This document shows, in pieces, positions 17,901-25,943 of a DNA stretch of 41,526 nt. The DNA is from Bacteroidales bacterium (GTDB taxonomy: Bacteria; Bacteroidota; Bacteroidia; Bacteroidales; UBA932): assembly GCA_016287075.1 (NCBI GenBank), contig JAEEVC010000024.1, positions 1 through 41,526 on the forward strand. The letters run 5' to 3'. A program made the translations under genes and the position numbers. Under the pieces are notes generated by a model, which was not told the origin of the DNA, searched no databases, and saw nothing but the letters and a program-made list of their open reading frames with translations. Numbering within the stretch: the first letter of the stretch is position 1; each line of letters starts with the position of its first letter.

Positions 17901-18097
17901 TCGAATTGGGTTATTCCATCCCCGGAAAGGTATTCGGCCACCAGGTCGGCATCAAGAACATCCGCTTCTACGCGGCGGGCTACAACCTCCTGACCTTCTC
18001 CGGACTCAAGACCATCGACCCGGAGACCAGCGATGAAGGCTACCAGACCTACCCGCAGGTGAAGATCTACAATTTCGGCGTGAAAGTCACCTTCTAA
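14963..18097 (+). CDS. SusC-family TonB-dependent outer-membrane transporter
   Basis: A 1044-residue protein with a signal peptide (ending about LPGFAQ), an N-terminal carboxypeptidase-D-like domain ([35 protein letters not shown]), a plug domain ([49 protein letters not shown]) and a C-terminal beta-barrel ending in F. It imports oligomers across the outer membrane using TonB energy. ATG 14963 is chosen because it gives a proper signal peptide; an upstream in-frame ATG at 14882 lies in the leader hairpin. The susD gene follows after 11 nt. The imported glycan cannot be read from the sequence; the downstream enzymes suggest an aminosugar-containing wall polymer. Confidence 0.95.
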   Translation: [1044 protein letters not shown]

Positions 18098-18108
18098 ACC
18101 GAGTTCCC

Positions 18109-20157
18109 ATGAAAAAGATTATCTATATCCTCTCTTTCTCGGCCCTGTTCCTGACGGCCTGCAATGACGGCTTCCTTGACAAGAAGCCCCTGAACAAGCT
18201 TTCCGAGGAAGCCATCTTCAACAGCGACGCCCTCGCCGAAAGTTACGTCAACGCTATCTATACGGTACTTCCCGACCCGTTCACGGAGGGCAATGTCGGC
18301 TGTATCTCCGATGAAGGGTTCTTCCGTTACGGCGGCACCTCCACCCGTTACATCGCCGACGGTTCGATGACCCCGAGCTCCATCATCCCGCAGGACGACG
18401 GCGGCCCGGCGCACAATACCCGTACCACCTACCTGAACATCTGGAACCGTGCGTATGAGTACATCTACCGGATGAACTATTTCATCCATTACGTGGGAGA
18501 AAAGGGTTCGGCCATGAATGAAACGACCAAGAACCGGCTGCTCGGCGAAGTCTATTTCCTCCGGGCATGGGCCTACACGAACCTGATTGAGCGCTATGGC
18601 GGCGTCATCATCGTGGACAAGCCCCATGAAGACATCGGTGCAGCCTTTGACGAGACCCGCAAGAAATTCGACGACTGCGTCGAATTCATCAAACACGACC
18701 TCGACCTGGCCTACGACCTCCTTCCCGAGAATACCACTGCCACGCAGGGCCGCGTCCACAAGGACTGCGTCCTCGCCCTGCGCTGCCGCCTGACCCTGAT
18801 CGTGGCTTCCCCGCTGTTCAACGATCCGAACTTCCCGGAGGGCAACATCTTCCGCGGGACCTATTCGACCCAGAAGTACGAGGATGCCTATGCCGCGGCC
18901 AAGGCCATCTGCGACCGCGCCGACGTGGATGGCGCCTATGCGCTGGATGACACTTATGACGGCTACTGGGAAGACATCAACTCCCCGGAGATCATCTGGG
19001 GCAAGTACTTCCTCCAGAGCAGTAACCAGCCCCACAAGGCCCAGCTGTTCTACGCCCTGATGAACTTCGGCGGCGGCGGTTGGGAGAGTTTCAACCCGAC
19101 CCAGGCGATGTGGCTGGACTACGAGATGAAGAACGGCAAGAAGATCTTCGAGGAAGGCTCCGGCTACGATCCGCTCCACCCCTTCAAGGGCCGCGATCCC
19201 CGTTTCGACTATTCCGTGGTCTATCCCACCAAGATCTACAAGTGGACCGACAAGGACGGGAACGCCCGCGAGGACAAGCTGAACCTCTACTGCGTCTATG
19301 AGGGCTGCACCCTGGACGATTTCGACATGGGCAAACCGGAGCCGGTCACCTCCAAGAAGTCCAAAGACCTGATCGACCTGACCAACACCGGCGGCAGCGG
19401 CCTGCTGAAGTGGTATCTTCCCGACAAGTACATCTCCGAATCCATGATCGGAAACGTCGTATGGCCGTGGTTCCGCTTGGGTGAAATGTACCTCAACATG
19501 GCGGAAGCCGCCTATTACTGCCACAAGGAAGACGTCTGCCGGGAATACCTCAACAAGGTCCGCGACAGGGCCGATGTCATGATGCCGCATATCACCGAAA
19601 GCGGCACCGACCTGTGGGACCGCGTGGTCAACGAGCGCCGCATCGAACTGGCCTACGAGGCCTTCCGCTACTTCGATACCCGCCGGCTCAAGATCGCCCC
19701 GATGTGGGAGAACGTCCCCTTCGCCGGCATGCGGACCCTGATCGTCTCCTCCGACAAGAGCTTCAGCCCGGAAACGTCCAAGAGCGACACCATCTACCGC
19801 GTCGCCCAGCCGGCGGACCTGGTCAACAAGGAGCGCAACTACTACTGGGCCAACACCGAGGAGCGGGAAGGCTACATCGCCAAGAACAACGGCAACGACG
19901 TCGCCTTCATCGTCAATTACAAGTGGCTCGGAAAGACCTACACCGTGGATTACGGCGAGGCCATCCTGACCATCTCCCCGACCCAGAAGTGGTTCCCCGA
20001 TGCAGCCCGCAGCATCCGGCCGAAGTCCGGTGAACTGACCTGCACCAACACGCCCGACACGAAGGATTCCTCCATGTATCCGAACTACCTGATGCCGATC
20101 CCCCAGCCGGAGATCGACAAGACCCAGAAGCGGGTCGTCCAGAATCCAGGTTATTGA
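18109..20157 (+). CDS. SusD/RagB-family outer-membrane nutrient-binding lipoprotein
   Basis: A 682-residue lipoprotein (LFLTAC lipobox at residue about 19, then NDGFLDKKPLNKLSEEAIF, the typical SusD opening). It forms the lid of the SusC channel and captures ligand on the cell surface. The C-terminal part has the usual RLGEMYLNMAEAAYYC, VNERRIELAYEAFRYFDTRRLK blocks. It is longer than the common 500-600 residues, with an extended central part, which may reflect a large ligand. Confidence 0.93.
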   Translation: MKKIIYILSFSALFLTACNDGFLDKKPLNKLSEEAIFNSDALAESYVNAIYTVLPDPFTEGNVGCISDEGFFRYGGTSTRYIADGSMTPSSIIPQDDGGPAHNTRTTYLNIWNRAYEYIYRMNYFIHYVGEKGSAMNETTKNRLLGEVYFLRAWAYTNLIERYGGVIIVDKPHEDIGAAFDETRKKFDDCVEFIKHDLDLAYDLLPENTTATQGRVHKDCVLALRCRLTLIVASPLFNDPNFPEGNIFRGTYSTQKYEDAYAAAKAICDRADVDGAYALDDTYDGYWEDINSPEIIWGKYFLQSSNQPHKAQLFYALMNFGGGGWESFNPTQAMWLDYEMKNGKKIFEEGSGYDPLHPFKGRDPRFDYSVVYPTKIYKWTDKDGNAREDKLNLYCVYEGCTLDDFDMGKPEPVTSKKSKDLIDLTNTGGSGLLKWYLPDKYISESMIGNVVWPWFRLGEMYLNMAEAAYYCHKEDVCREYLNKVRDRADVMMPHITESGTDLWDRVVNERRIELAYEAFRYFDTRRLKIAPMWENVPFAGMRTLIVSSDKSFSPETSKSDTIYRVAQPADLVNKERNYYWANTEEREGYIAKNNGNDVAFIVNYKWLGKTYTVDYGEAILTISPTQKWFPDAARSIRPKSGELTCTNTPDTKDSSMYPNYLMPIPQPEIDKTQKRVVQNPGY

Positions 20158-20159
20158 GC

Positions 20160-21515
20160 ATGAAGCGTTTCCTGTCCCTATTCGCAGTCACCGCGCTCCT
20201 CGGCATCCTTTCCGGCTGCCGGGGAGACGGCCTGCAGATGAGCTACCGCTCCGCCGACATCTCCACGACGCCGGATGAGCATGTCGTCCTTGCCGGCTTC
20301 GCCGCGCGGGAGAAACTCTCCGACGGGATCCATATCCCGCTGAAGACCCACGCGCTGGTCCTGAAGGATGCCTCCGGGGAGAAAGTCTGCCTCATCTCCA
20401 ACGACCTGATGGAGATCTCACCCGCCATCTCGGACACGATCCGGCAGATGATCGCCGAGCGTTCCGGCCTGGCCCTCGACCACATCCTGATGCACAACAT
20501 CCACACCCATTCCGCCCCCCGCTCCGGCGGCAATTCCGTCCGCACGGGCGGGACCAACCGGGCCTGGAAGGAACGGATGTTCGAGGCGGTCACCGCCAAC
20601 GCCGTCGCAGCCATCGACGGGGCGTTCGCGCCTTTCACCCTGGAGACCGGCAAGGCCGTGACCTCCATCAACGGCAATCGCTGCGAGAAGGAGGAAGGTC
20701 CTGTGGATCACGACGTTTACGTCGCCCGCTTCCTGCAGAAGGGCAAGCCCGCCGTCTCCATCATCAACCTGGCCTGCCACCCCGTCTGCATGGGCCCCGG
20801 CAGCCTCCTCCTCTCCTCGGACTACTCCGGCGTCTGCCGGCGCTATCTCACCGAGGCCTGGGGCGGCGAGGTGTTCCAGCTGACCGGTGCGGCCGGCAAC
20901 ATGGACCCCGCCCTGGGGCCGAAGAAGGTCGAGTACGCGGAAGAATGCGGAAAGTGCCTCGCGGATTCGCTCATCGGCATGACCTTCACGAAGGTCCCGT
21001 CGAAGGGCCTGCTGCGGCTGGTCAACCATGAAGTGGACCTGCCCTTCCAGATCGACAGCGTGACGGCGGAAGCGGTCGCGCGCCATGCCGACTCGCTTGC
21101 GGCGACCGCCCGGACCGTCTTCCCGCGCTTCGCGGACGACGTCATGGGCTGGAAGGAAGAGATCCTCGCCCGCTTCGAAGAGGGTCCCGTCCCGTCCAAA
21201 CTGCGCTACCACCTGCACGGGCTGGACATCGACGGCGTGATCTTCTTCTTCTCCGACGGCGAGCCGTTCTGCGAATACCAGATGGAAGCCCGGGCCGCGT
21301 TCCCGGAGCGGACCGTCTTCTTCGCCGGCTACACCAACGGCCAGAACTCCTACCTGCCTTCCGAGCATGCCTACCAGGTCCGGAAGGGCTACGAATACGA
21401 GATCGAGCAGATGCACGTCTATATCAAGGCGCCGTATCCGCTCTCCGAACGGATGCCGTCCACCTACCGCGAGGGGGTGATCGACACCATCCGGGAAACG
21501 ATTGAATCAGAATAA
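20160..21515 (+). CDS. Neutral/alkaline ceramidase-like lipoprotein
   Basis: A 451-residue lipoprotein (lipobox GILSGC) with the N-terminal fold of neutral/alkaline non-lysosomal ceramidases. IHTHSAPRSGG at about 114-124 matches the zinc-binding HTHS region, with further matches at LACHPVCMGP and FQLTGAAGNMDPALG. Short members of this family are frequent in Bacteroidetes glycan loci and lack the C-terminal domain of true ceramidases; they probably cleave or bind an N-acyl or sugar-linked substrate. The usual nucleophilic-Ser region is not clearly present. ATG 20160 is preferred over TTG 20154, which overlaps the susD stop. Confidence 0.75.
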   Translation: MKRFLSLFAVTALLGILSGCRGDGLQMSYRSADISTTPDEHVVLAGFAAREKLSDGIHIPLKTHALVLKDASGEKVCLISNDLMEISPAISDTIRQMIAERSGLALDHILMHNIHTHSAPRSGGNSVRTGGTNRAWKERMFEAVTANAVAAIDGAFAPFTLETGKAVTSINGNRCEKEEGPVDHDVYVARFLQKGKPAVSIINLACHPVCMGPGSLLLSSDYSGVCRRYLTEAWGGEVFQLTGAAGNMDPALGPKKVEYAEECGKCLADSLIGMTFTKVPSKGLLRLVNHEVDLPFQIDSVTAEAVARHADSLAATARTVFPRFADDVMGWKEEILARFEEGPVPSKLRYHLHGLDIDGVIFFFSDGEPFCEYQMEARAAFPERTVFFAGYTNGQNSYLPSEHAYQVRKGYEYEIEQMHVYIKAPYPLSERMPSTYREGVIDTIRETIESE

Positions 21516-21516
21516 G

Positions 21517-23151
21517 ATGAAAAGATACCTGCTGCTTCTCCTGACGGTCACCCTGGGCCTTTCCGTCCGGGCGCAGGACCGCTGCGACATCATCCCGGCG
21601 CCGAAGGCGTACGAGGAGATGCCGGGCGCGTTCCGCCTCCGGAGCGCCGCCGTGGAGGCCGACCCGGCTTTCGCGGAGACGGCCGCGGACCTTTCCGCCC
21701 GTCTCGCGGCCGTGACCGGCCTGAAGACGGCGAAGCCCGCCGCCATCCGGCTCGTCCGGGTCGAGGGCCTTCCGGAAGAGGCTTACCGCCTGGAGGTTAC
21801 GCAGCAGCAGGTCACGATCGAGGCGACGGACCCCGCAGGCGCTTTCTACGGGGTCCAGAGCTTCCTTCAGCTCCTCCCTGCGCAGGTCTATGGCGACAAG
21901 CGGGCGAAAGGCGTCCGCTGGACCGCCCCCTGCTGCCGCGTGGAGGACCGCCCGCATTTCCCCTACCGGGGGATGCACCTCGACGTCGGTCGCTACTTCA
22001 TGCCGAAGGAAACGGTCATGCGGTTCATCGACCTGATGGCGATGCACAAGCAGAACATGTTCCACTGGCACCTGACCGAAGACCAGGGCTGGCGGATCGA
22101 AATCAAGAAGTATCCGCGCCTGACGGAAGTCGGCGCCTGGCGGCCTTTCACCGCCGATTACAAGGATGAGAACCCCGACGGCACCCCGCACGGCGGTTTC
22201 TACACCCAGGACGATGTCCGGGAGATTGTCGAATATGCCCGCCGGCGGTTCGTGACCGTGATTCCGGAAATCGAACTTCCCGGCCACGCCAGCGCGGCCA
22301 TCGCCGCCTATCCCCAGCTCTCCTGCAACCCGGACGCCCCCCACGCGGTGGCGACCAGCTGGGGCGTCAAGACGGACGTCTTCTGCCCCAACGCGTTCAC
22401 CTTCCAGTTCCTCGAAGATGTCTTCACCGAACTCTTCGACCTCTTCCCCTCCCCTTATTACCACATCGGCGGGGACGAGTGCCCGAAGGACGCCTGGATG
22501 GAGAGCGACTACTGCAAGGACCTGATGAAGGTCCTCGGCATCACGGACTTCCACGAACTCCAGACCTTCTTCGTGCGCCGGATGGACAGCTTCCTCCGCG
22601 CCCACGGCAAGACGGTCATCGGCTGGGACGAGATCCTCGACGGCAGCGCGGTCGAATCGACCGTCGTCATGTCCTACCGGGGTCATGCCCCCGCCGCCAA
22701 AGCCATCCAACGCGGAATGAAGACCATCCTCGTTCCCAACCGGTGGACCTACCTCGACTATTACCAGATGGATCCGGCGCTGGAACCCAAGGCCCAGTCG
22801 CTGTACCTGCCCATCGACAAGGTATACAATTACTTCCCGGCCGTCGATTCCCTCCGGACGCTGAGCGATGAGTACATCATCGGCTACGAATGCTGCGTCT
22901 GGGGCGAATACGCGCAGACCCCCGAAAGGGTCGAATACCTCGCCTTCCCGCGCGCCGTCGCCGCGGCGGAAGTCGCCTGGTGCGACCGCGGGGAGAAGGA
23001 CTGGGATTCCTTCTACCGGCGCATGCGCAAGGAATTCGGCCGGCTTGACGCGAAGGGCGTCCGCTACAACCGCGCCCTGCACGACGAAATGTTCAACGGC
23101 GGTACCGCCTACCGCGAAATCCCCGGACAACTACAATGGAAAGAGCAATGA
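21517..23151 (+). CDS. GH20 beta-N-acetylhexosaminidase, periplasmic
   Basis: A 544-residue protein with a cleavable signal peptide (about LSVRAQ-DRC). It has the GH20b domain (residues about 20-140, ending GAFYGVQSFLQLLP) and the catalytic TIM barrel with HWHLTEDQGWRIEIK and the Asp-Glu pair D320-E321 in HIGGDECPKD. It removes terminal beta-linked GlcNAc or GalNAc by substrate-assisted catalysis. Likely located in the periplasm, working on oligomers brought in by SusC. Its stop overlaps the next gene's start as ATGA. Confidence 0.93.
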   Translation: MKRYLLLLLTVTLGLSVRAQDRCDIIPAPKAYEEMPGAFRLRSAAVEADPAFAETAADLSARLAAVTGLKTAKPAAIRLVRVEGLPEEAYRLEVTQQQVTIEATDPAGAFYGVQSFLQLLPAQVYGDKRAKGVRWTAPCCRVEDRPHFPYRGMHLDVGRYFMPKETVMRFIDLMAMHKQNMFHWHLTEDQGWRIEIKKYPRLTEVGAWRPFTADYKDENPDGTPHGGFYTQDDVREIVEYARRRFVTVIPEIELPGHASAAIAAYPQLSCNPDAPHAVATSWGVKTDVFCPNAFTFQFLEDVFTELFDLFPSPYYHIGGDECPKDAWMESDYCKDLMKVLGITDFHELQTFFVRRMDSFLRAHGKTVIGWDEILDGSAVESTVVMSYRGHAPAAKAIQRGMKTILVPNRWTYLDYYQMDPALEPKAQSLYLPIDKVYNYFPAVDSLRTLSDEYIIGYECCVWGEYAQTPERVEYLAFPRAVAAAEVAWCDRGEKDWDSFYRRMRKEFGRLDAKGVRYNRALHDEMFNGGTAYREIPGQLQWKEQ

Positions 23152-25106
23152 TACATGTGCAGGCGATGACAATGGCGGAGAGTAGTATGCTCCAAACCTG
23201 TGGCCACCCTCGGCCGCATAAGAGGGAGGGGCCCAAAGCTCGCTTTGGGAGGGGTCGCGTAGCGACGGTTTGGAGCATACTACTCTCCGCCGTCATCGCC
23301 TGCAATCCCCAGACGCAGGAAACGGCTGTCAATCAGGGGATCAGCGTCATTCCGCAGCCGGCGTTCGTCCAGCAGGAGGAAGGCGCTTTCACCCTGGACA
23401 AGAACACGACCATTTATCTCGAGGCCGGGGATTCGGCTATCCTCCGGACCGTCGGGTTCCTCAATGAACGGCTGGAGAAGGCGGCGGGGTTCACCCTCCC
23501 GGTCGTCACGGACGACCCGCTCGCCCATGGCAACGAGAAAGGCATCTTCTGGCTCAGTGCCGGCTGGAAGCCCGAATCCTATACGCTGCGGGCCGGGCAG
23601 GACCGCATCGTCGTCGAATATGCCGACGGCGCTGGCGCCTTCTATGGCCTTCAAACCCTTCTGCAGCTGCTTCCGGAGGCGATTTTCGCCGACACGCCGC
23701 AGCGCGGGGTGCGCTGGGAGGTTCCCTGCTGCTCGATCGAGGACGCACCGCGCTTCGCCTACCGCGGCATGCACCTGGACTGCTGCCTGCATTTCTTCGA
23801 CATCCCCTTCCTCAAGCGCTATATCGACCTGATGGCCCTCCACAAGGTCAACCGCTTCCACTGGCACCTGACCGAGGACCAGGGCTGGCGCCTCGAGATC
23901 AAGCAGTACCCGCTGCTGACCGAAAAGGGCCAGTGGCGCAAGGAAACCGTCATCGGCTCGCTTTCATCGGGCATCTATGACGGAACGCCGCACGGCGGTT
24001 ACTATACGCAGGAAGAGGTCCGCGACCTTGTCCGCTATGCCGCCGAACGGTACGTGACCATCATCCCGGAAATCGAGATGCCCGGGCATGCGCTCGCGGC
24101 CATCGCCTGCTATCCCGAACTCTCCTGCGGCCTCGAGGACCACTATGAGACCGCGACGAGATGGGGCATCTTCAAGCAGGTCTTCTGCCCGAAGGAGGAG
24201 ACGTTTACCTTCCTGGAAAACGTGATGGATGAAGTGTTCGCACTCTTCCCTTCGACCCTGGTCCACATCGGCGGCGACGAGTGCCCGAAGACCAGCTGGA
24301 AGCAGTGCCCGCACTGCCAGGCCCTTATCCGCAAGGAAGGCCTCAAGGATGAATTCGAACTCCAGAGCTGGTTCATCCAGCGGATGGAGAAATATATCAA
24401 TGCCAAGGGCCACGAGATCATCGGCTGGGACGAGATCCTCCAGGGCGGCCTTGCGCCGAACGCCAAGGTCATGTCCTGGCTCGGCGAGGAGGGCGGCATC
24501 AAAGCGGCCCAGCAGCACCACGAGGTGGTGATGGCCCCCTACCCCAAGTATTATCTCGATTACTGGCAGGCCGATCCGGACAGCGAGCCGCTCGCCATGG
24601 GCGGGCCGACGACACTCCGGACGATGTACGAATACAACCCTGTGCCTGAAATACTTACGCCGGAAGAACGCAAGTACGTCATCGGCGTCGAGGGCTGCGT
24701 CTGGACCGAATACATGCCTACGCCCGCGCGGGTGGAATACATGGCATGGCCCCGGATGTGCGCCATCGCGGAGTCCGGCTGGACGACCCGGGAAAAAGAC
24801 TGGGACGGCTTCACCCGCCGTCTCGAGACCCATCTCGCCCGCCTCGACCGGCTCGGCGTGGGCTATTGCGACGCCTTCTTCAACCCCTTCATCGAATTCC
24901 ACAAGGACACCCCCGCCGACAAGGTCGTGACCATCAGCGTGGATGCCCCGGACACGGAGATCCGCTACACCCTCGACGGCAGCGAACCGACCGTGGCATC
25001 GCAATTGTATGAACAACCCTTCGTGATTAACCGCCAGCAGGTGGTCACGGCCGCGGCCTTCCGCGGCGGAAAACAGATAGGAACAACCAAACATAAAGCA
25101 TTTTAA
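23148..25106 (+). CDS. GH20 beta-N-acetylhexosaminidase, lipoprotein, with unusual N-terminal extension
   Basis: A 652-residue GH20 enzyme with catalytic D377-E378 in HIGGDECPKTSW and a C-terminal HEX_C-like domain (YTLDGSEPTVASQLYEQPF). ATG 23148 overlaps the previous stop (ATGA). The lipobox (SAVIAC, Cys52) is preceded by about 40 residues of odd sequence encoded by a long inverted repeat and a hairpin-rich loop. No ATG, GTG or TTG lies close upstream of the hydrophobic segment, so translation must run through the insert. Without the insert the signal peptide would be of normal length. The lipid anchor predicts a membrane or surface location, different from the first GH20. Confidence 0.88.
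   Translation: MIHVQAMTMAESSMLQTCGHPRPHKREGPKARFGRGRVATVWSILLSAVIACNPQTQETAVNQGISVIPQPAFVQQEEGAFTLDKNTTIYLEAGDSAILRTVGFLNERLEKAAGFTLPVVTDDPLAHGNEKGIFWLSAGWKPESYTLRAGQDRIVVEYADGAGAFYGLQTLLQLLPEAIFADTPQRGVRWEVPCCSIEDAPRFAYRGMHLDCCLHFFDIPFLKRYIDLMALHKVNRFHWHLTEDQGWRLEIKQYPLLTEKGQWRKETVIGSLSSGIYDGTPHGGYYTQEEVRDLVRYAAERYVTIIPEIEMPGHALAAIACYPELSCGLEDHYETATRWGIFKQVFCPKEETFTFLENVMDEVFALFPSTLVHIGGDECPKTSWKQCPHCQALIRKEGLKDEFELQSWFIQRMEKYINAKGHEIIGWDEILQGGLAPNAKVMSWLGEEGGIKAAQQHHEVVMAPYPKYYLDYWQADPDSEPLAMGGPTTLRTMYEYNPVPEILTPEERKYVIGVEGCVWTEYMPTPARVEYMAWPRMCAIAESGWTTREKDWDGFTRRLETHLARLDRLGVGYCDAFFNPFIEFHKDTPADKVVTISVDAPDTEIRYTLDGSEPTVASQLYEQPFVINRQQVVTAAAFRGGKQIGTTKHKAF
23158..23304. repeat. Long inverted repeat with hairpin-rich loop in the start region of the second GH20 gene
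   Basis: Left arm 23158-23198 pairs with right arm 23267-23304: 13 bp plus 25 bp perfect, separated by a 3-nt bulge (23171-23173) on the left. The right arm encodes the signal-peptide core VWSILLSAVIAC; the left arm is its reverse complement. The 68-nt loop holds three smaller hairpins: CCCTC/GAGGG, CCCAAAGC/GCTTTGGG (23232-23249) and GTCGC/GCGAC (23254-23266). Confidence 0.9.
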
Positions 25107-25112
25107 CAGACA

Positions 25113-25943
25113 ATGGCACTCAGATTAACAGAACAGCCGTCCCTGTACGACCACCTTGAGACGAAATCCGTCGCGGAACTCCTCCGCGACATCAACACCG
25201 AAGACAAGAAAGTCCCCCTCGCCATCGAAGCGGCGCTCCCCGAAATCGAGCGGCTCGTTACGGCGATCGAAAAGACCATCAAGGAAGGTGGCCGCATGTT
25301 CTGGCTCGGCTGCGGCACGGGCGGAAAACTCGCCGTCCTCGACGTGCTCGAGGTCCCGAACACCTACGGCGTGGATCCGGAATGCTGGCAGGCGGTCCTC
25401 GCCGGCGGCGTGGAGAACCTCGTCCTTGACCTGGAAGAAGCCGAAGACGACATCGACGAAGGATGGAGGACGCTCCGCGACAAACACCATATCACCCCCA
25501 AGGACATCGTCGTCGGCCTTTCCGCCAGCGGCAACACCCCTTATGTCCTCGCCGCCATGAAGGCCTGCAAGGAGAACGGCATCCCCTGCGGCTCCATCTG
25601 CAACAACCCCGATTCGCCGATTTCCCTGGAAGTCAACTATCCCGTCGAAATCGTGATGGGCCCCGAATTCATCACGGGCAGCACCCGCATGAAATCCGGC
25701 ACCTCGCAGAAACTCCTCTGCGACATGATCTCCACGACCGTCATGGTCCGCCTCGGCCGCGTCCAGGGCAACCGGATGGTCTGTGCGAACCTCATCAACA
25801 ACAAGGTCATCGACCGCCTCACCCGGACGATGGTCGAGCGCAATCCCGGCCTCAGCTACGAATACTGCGAGGAAATCATCAAGAAGACCGGCGGACTCGT
25901 GAAGGCCGAAGCATACCTTAAAAAAGAAGGAATCCTCCAATGA
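25113..25943 (+). CDS. MurQ-like SIS-domain protein (N-acetylmuramic acid 6-phosphate etherase family)
   Basis: A 276-residue cytoplasmic SIS-domain protein. Family blocks are INTEDKKVPLAIEAALPEIERLV, VLEVPNTYGVDPECW (catalytic Glu region), EEAEDDIDEG, VGLSASGNTPYVLAA, GPEFITGSTRMKSGTSQKLLCDMISTTVMVRLGRV. MurQ removes the lactyl ether of MurNAc-6-phosphate to give GlcNAc-6-phosphate. The first phosphate-binding loop is GCGTGGK instead of the usual GAGTSGR, and the protein is about 20 residues shorter than typical MurQ, so substrate specificity may differ. It starts 7 nt after the second GH20 and ends overlapping the next ATG. Confidence 0.8.
   Translation: MALRLTEQPSLYDHLETKSVAELLRDINTEDKKVPLAIEAALPEIERLVTAIEKTIKEGGRMFWLGCGTGGKLAVLDVLEVPNTYGVDPECWQAVLAGGVENLVLDLEEAEDDIDEGWRTLRDKHHITPKDIVVGLSASGNTPYVLAAMKACKENGIPCGSICNNPDSPISLEVNYPVEIVMGPEFITGSTRMKSGTSQKLLCDMISTTVMVRLGRVQGNRMVCANLINNKVIDRLTRTMVERNPGLSYEYCEEIIKKTGGLVKAEAYLKKEGILQ

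Noticed and set aside
23158..23304. Terminal inverted repeats of an insertion sequence
   Set aside because: Only 68 bp lie between the arms, with no transposase and no target-site duplication.
23093..23332. Small minus-strand gene over the GH20 inverted repeat
   Set aside because: Its hydrophobic stretch only mirrors the duplicated signal-peptide sequence; the rest is antisense to coding DNA.
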